A stretch of 64,000 bases of DNA from Bifidobacterium colobi. Its GTDB lineage: Bacteria > Actinomycetota > Actinomycetes > Actinomycetales > Bifidobacteriaceae. A program made the translations under genes and the position numbers. Every line of letters begins with the position of its first letter. Position 1 is the first letter of the stretch. Shown here in pieces: positions 62,517 through 64,000 of this stretch. The notes under the pieces were generated by a model. It was given only the letters and a program-made list of their open reading frames with translations. It searched no databases and was not told the DNA's origin. The stretch lies in the NCBI RefSeq assembly GCF_018555455.1, contig NZ_JAFEJU010000006.1, positions 1-64,000 on the forward strand. Direction: 5' to 3'.

Positions 62517-64000
62517 GTGGCTGCATCGGCAACAATGGCCAAGGCGATTCTCGAAGCCCTCGGCGGGCCGGCAAATATTCGCGAGCTGACCCACTGCGCC
62601 ACCCGACTGCATGTCACGCTCGCAGACGAGAGCAAGGCGAACCTGTCTCAGATCGAAGCCATTCCTGGGGTTTTGGGAGCATTCCCGCGCGCGGGCGGAC
62701 GCTGTCAGATCATTATCGGCGGTGCGGTTGCCTCGGTGTACGAACACATGATGAGTGCTATGAAATCGGTTGCACCAGCAGTGCCGGTATTGCCGCGCAC
62801 GCCGCGCGCGTGGGCCAGCGCAGTGCTTGATTACGTCTCCGATGCTTTCCGCCCGCTACTTGGCGTACTGTTGGGCGCTTCGATGATTATCGCGCTCGCC
62901 AATGCGGCCGTGGCGCTCGGCTTGACCCCGGACGGCAACACCGCGGACGGTTGGCGGGCATTGAGGGCCATCTGGGAAGTCATGTTCGTGATGCTGCCCA
63001 TCATGATCGCCACCAACGCCGCGCGAAAACTCAATGTGGATCCGTGGCTCGGCGGCGCAATCATGTCCGCGTTGATGGCGCCGCAGATCGCCGGACTCCG
63101 TGGTGACATCAGCGTGTTTGGCATCGCCATTCCCATCAATGATTACAGCGGCAATGTGTTCGTGCCATTGCTGATGGTCGCGCTGCTCGCTGTGGTCTAC
63201 CACGGGTTGAAGCGTGTGATTGCCGACAGCGTGCAATTGGTGTTCGTGCCATTCTGCTCGCTCGTGATTACCTACATGCTTTCCGTACTGTTCATCGGAC
63301 CTTTGGGCGTATGGCTTGGTGATGAACTGGGCTCTGGCACCGCTTGGATGAACGCGCACGTGCCCTTCCTGTTTGCGCTGCTGATTCCCATGCTCTACCC
63401 GTTCCTGGTGCCACTTGGCTTGCATTGGCCGCTGAATGCGCTGATGCTGATGAACATTCAGACGTTGGGTTATGACTTTGTGCAAGGGCCGATGGGCGTG
63501 TGGAATTTCGCCTGCTTCGGTGTTACGGCAGGTGTATTGGTACTCGCCATCCGCGAGAAAGACACTGCCATGCGCCAGACGTCGCTGAGCGCATTGCTGG
63601 CCGGATTGCTCGGCGGGGTTTCCGAACTCAGCCTGTACGGCATCCATGTGCAGCATCGCCGCACCTACCGTTGGCTGCTCGCCGGGTGTGCGGCCGGAGG
63701 ATTATCCAGCGCGGTGCTGAGCTGGCTGTTTCCGTCGGTGCTTCCGTCTGGGCAAGTGGTTCATGGTGTTACGACTACGGCATTTGCGTTCTCGTCGCTG
63801 TTGACTATTCCGGTGTTCGATCGCGTGTGGGTGTATGCGCTGTCCATTGCCATCGCGTTCATCATGGCGATGATGCTGACGATATTGTTCGACTATCGCA
63901 CGCCACGCAAGGCAGGCGAGACTGCTGCCTCAGCGCAGCCGACAGCCGGGGCGTCTTCTATCGGAATCGCTGCTGTTGATGGTGCTGCCGATGCCGCTCA
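62517..64000 (+). CDS. PTS sugar-specific EIIBC component (partial)
   Basis: The reading frame is open from GTG 62517 (after GAAGGGAG) to the window end, 494 codons. An EIIB domain at 1-80 has the phosphorylated C27 in ELTHCATRLHVTLAD and GRCQIIIGG. A membrane EIIC domain follows (about 100-480), with the B-C order of the glucose superfamily's beta-glucoside/sucrose branch. The usual GITEPxIYG motif reads GVSELSLYG (E370 kept). The Ala/Thr-rich end may be a linker to an EIIA domain beyond the window. Divergent from glcP; the 440-base spacer holds the glcP leader and probably both promoters. The substrate is not decided by sequence. Confidence 0.88.
   Translation, partial: MAASATMAKAILEALGGPANIRELTHCATRLHVTLADESKANLSQIEAIPGVLGAFPRAGGRCQIIIGGAVASVYEHMMSAMKSVAPAVPVLPRTPRAWASAVLDYVSDAFRPLLGVLLGASMIIALANAAVALGLTPDGNTADGWRALRAIWEVMFVMLPIMIATNAARKLNVDPWLGGAIMSALMAPQIAGLRGDISVFGIAIPINDYSGNVFVPLLMVALLAVVYHGLKRVIADSVQLVFVPFCSLVITYMLSVLFIGPLGVWLGDELGSGTAWMNAHVPFLFALLIPMLYPFLVPLGLHWPLNALMLMNIQTLGYDFVQGPMGVWNFACFGVTAGVLVLAIREKDTAMRQTSLSALLAGLLGGVSELSLYGIHVQHRRTYRWLLAGCAAGGLSSAVLSWLFPSVLPSGQVVHGVTTTAFAFSSLLTIPVFDRVWVYALSIAIAFIMAMMLTILFDYRTPRKAGETAASAQPTAGASSIGIAAVDGAADAA

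Overview
The window is a high-GC actinobacterial chromosome segment, most likely Bifidobacterium of the longum/breve group. This rests on recognising the proteins, not on any search: a 909-residue AdhE, fused GlgX and ribonuclease HI proteins with long low-complexity tails, a GlcP-type sugar permease beside a PTS gene, zinc-type S14 and L36, and an actinobacterial bS22 micro-protein.

Layout. 1-1521: repeats, then rplM-rpsI and a terminator. 1606-9314: glycogen debranching enzyme (minus), a VOC protein, a ROK regulator (minus), and adhE behind a double palindromic operator. 9315-11146: a repeat cluster, a YwiC-like membrane protein and acetolactate decarboxylase (both minus). 11527-26531: the S10, spc and alpha ribosomal clusters with secY, adk, infA and rpoA, all on the plus strand, split by a few hairpins. 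26680-30942: truA (minus), then an ATP-grasp/alpha-E fusion protein and a transglutaminase. 31026-31443: tRNA-Ser(CGA), its terminator and a patchwork of inverted repeats. 31444-40101: a lipoprotein (minus), nusA, infB, rbfA, truB and ribF, with one repeat family in every spacer from infB to ribF. 40145-42599: radA, a secreted protein and the bS22 gene. 42649-46286: a divergent two-component system and an ABC-2 exporter. 46570-48486: rpiA and RNase HI (minus). 48799-58512: a six-gene heme-acquisition-type locus. 58654-64000: phosphoglucomutase, a glucose-type MFS permease under a BglG-type antitermination leader, and the start of a PTS EIIBC gene.

The most unusual region is 48799-58512. Two surface proteins carry HtaA-like domains (one with a sortase-like LSNTG anchor, one with two domains). 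A third membrane protein carries the companion AxH domain. A complete lipoprotein/permease/ATPase importer sits between them, and every junction from 51473 onward is translationally coupled. This resembles the HtaA-HmuTUV heme systems of corynebacteria, but the domains lack the expected GHxG histidine and carry a YYGGMTYW motif and a conserved cysteine pair. The second candidate is the ATP-grasp/alpha-E plus transglutaminase pair, a predicted peptide-ligation system of unknown substrate.

The genes form several working groups: translation (ribosomal proteins, infA, infB, rbfA, truA, truB, nusA), fermentation (adhE and aldC, sharing a GTGA-N6-TCAC motif), glycogen and glucose handling (glgX, pgm, glcP, PTS), and envelope functions (exporter and heme locus).
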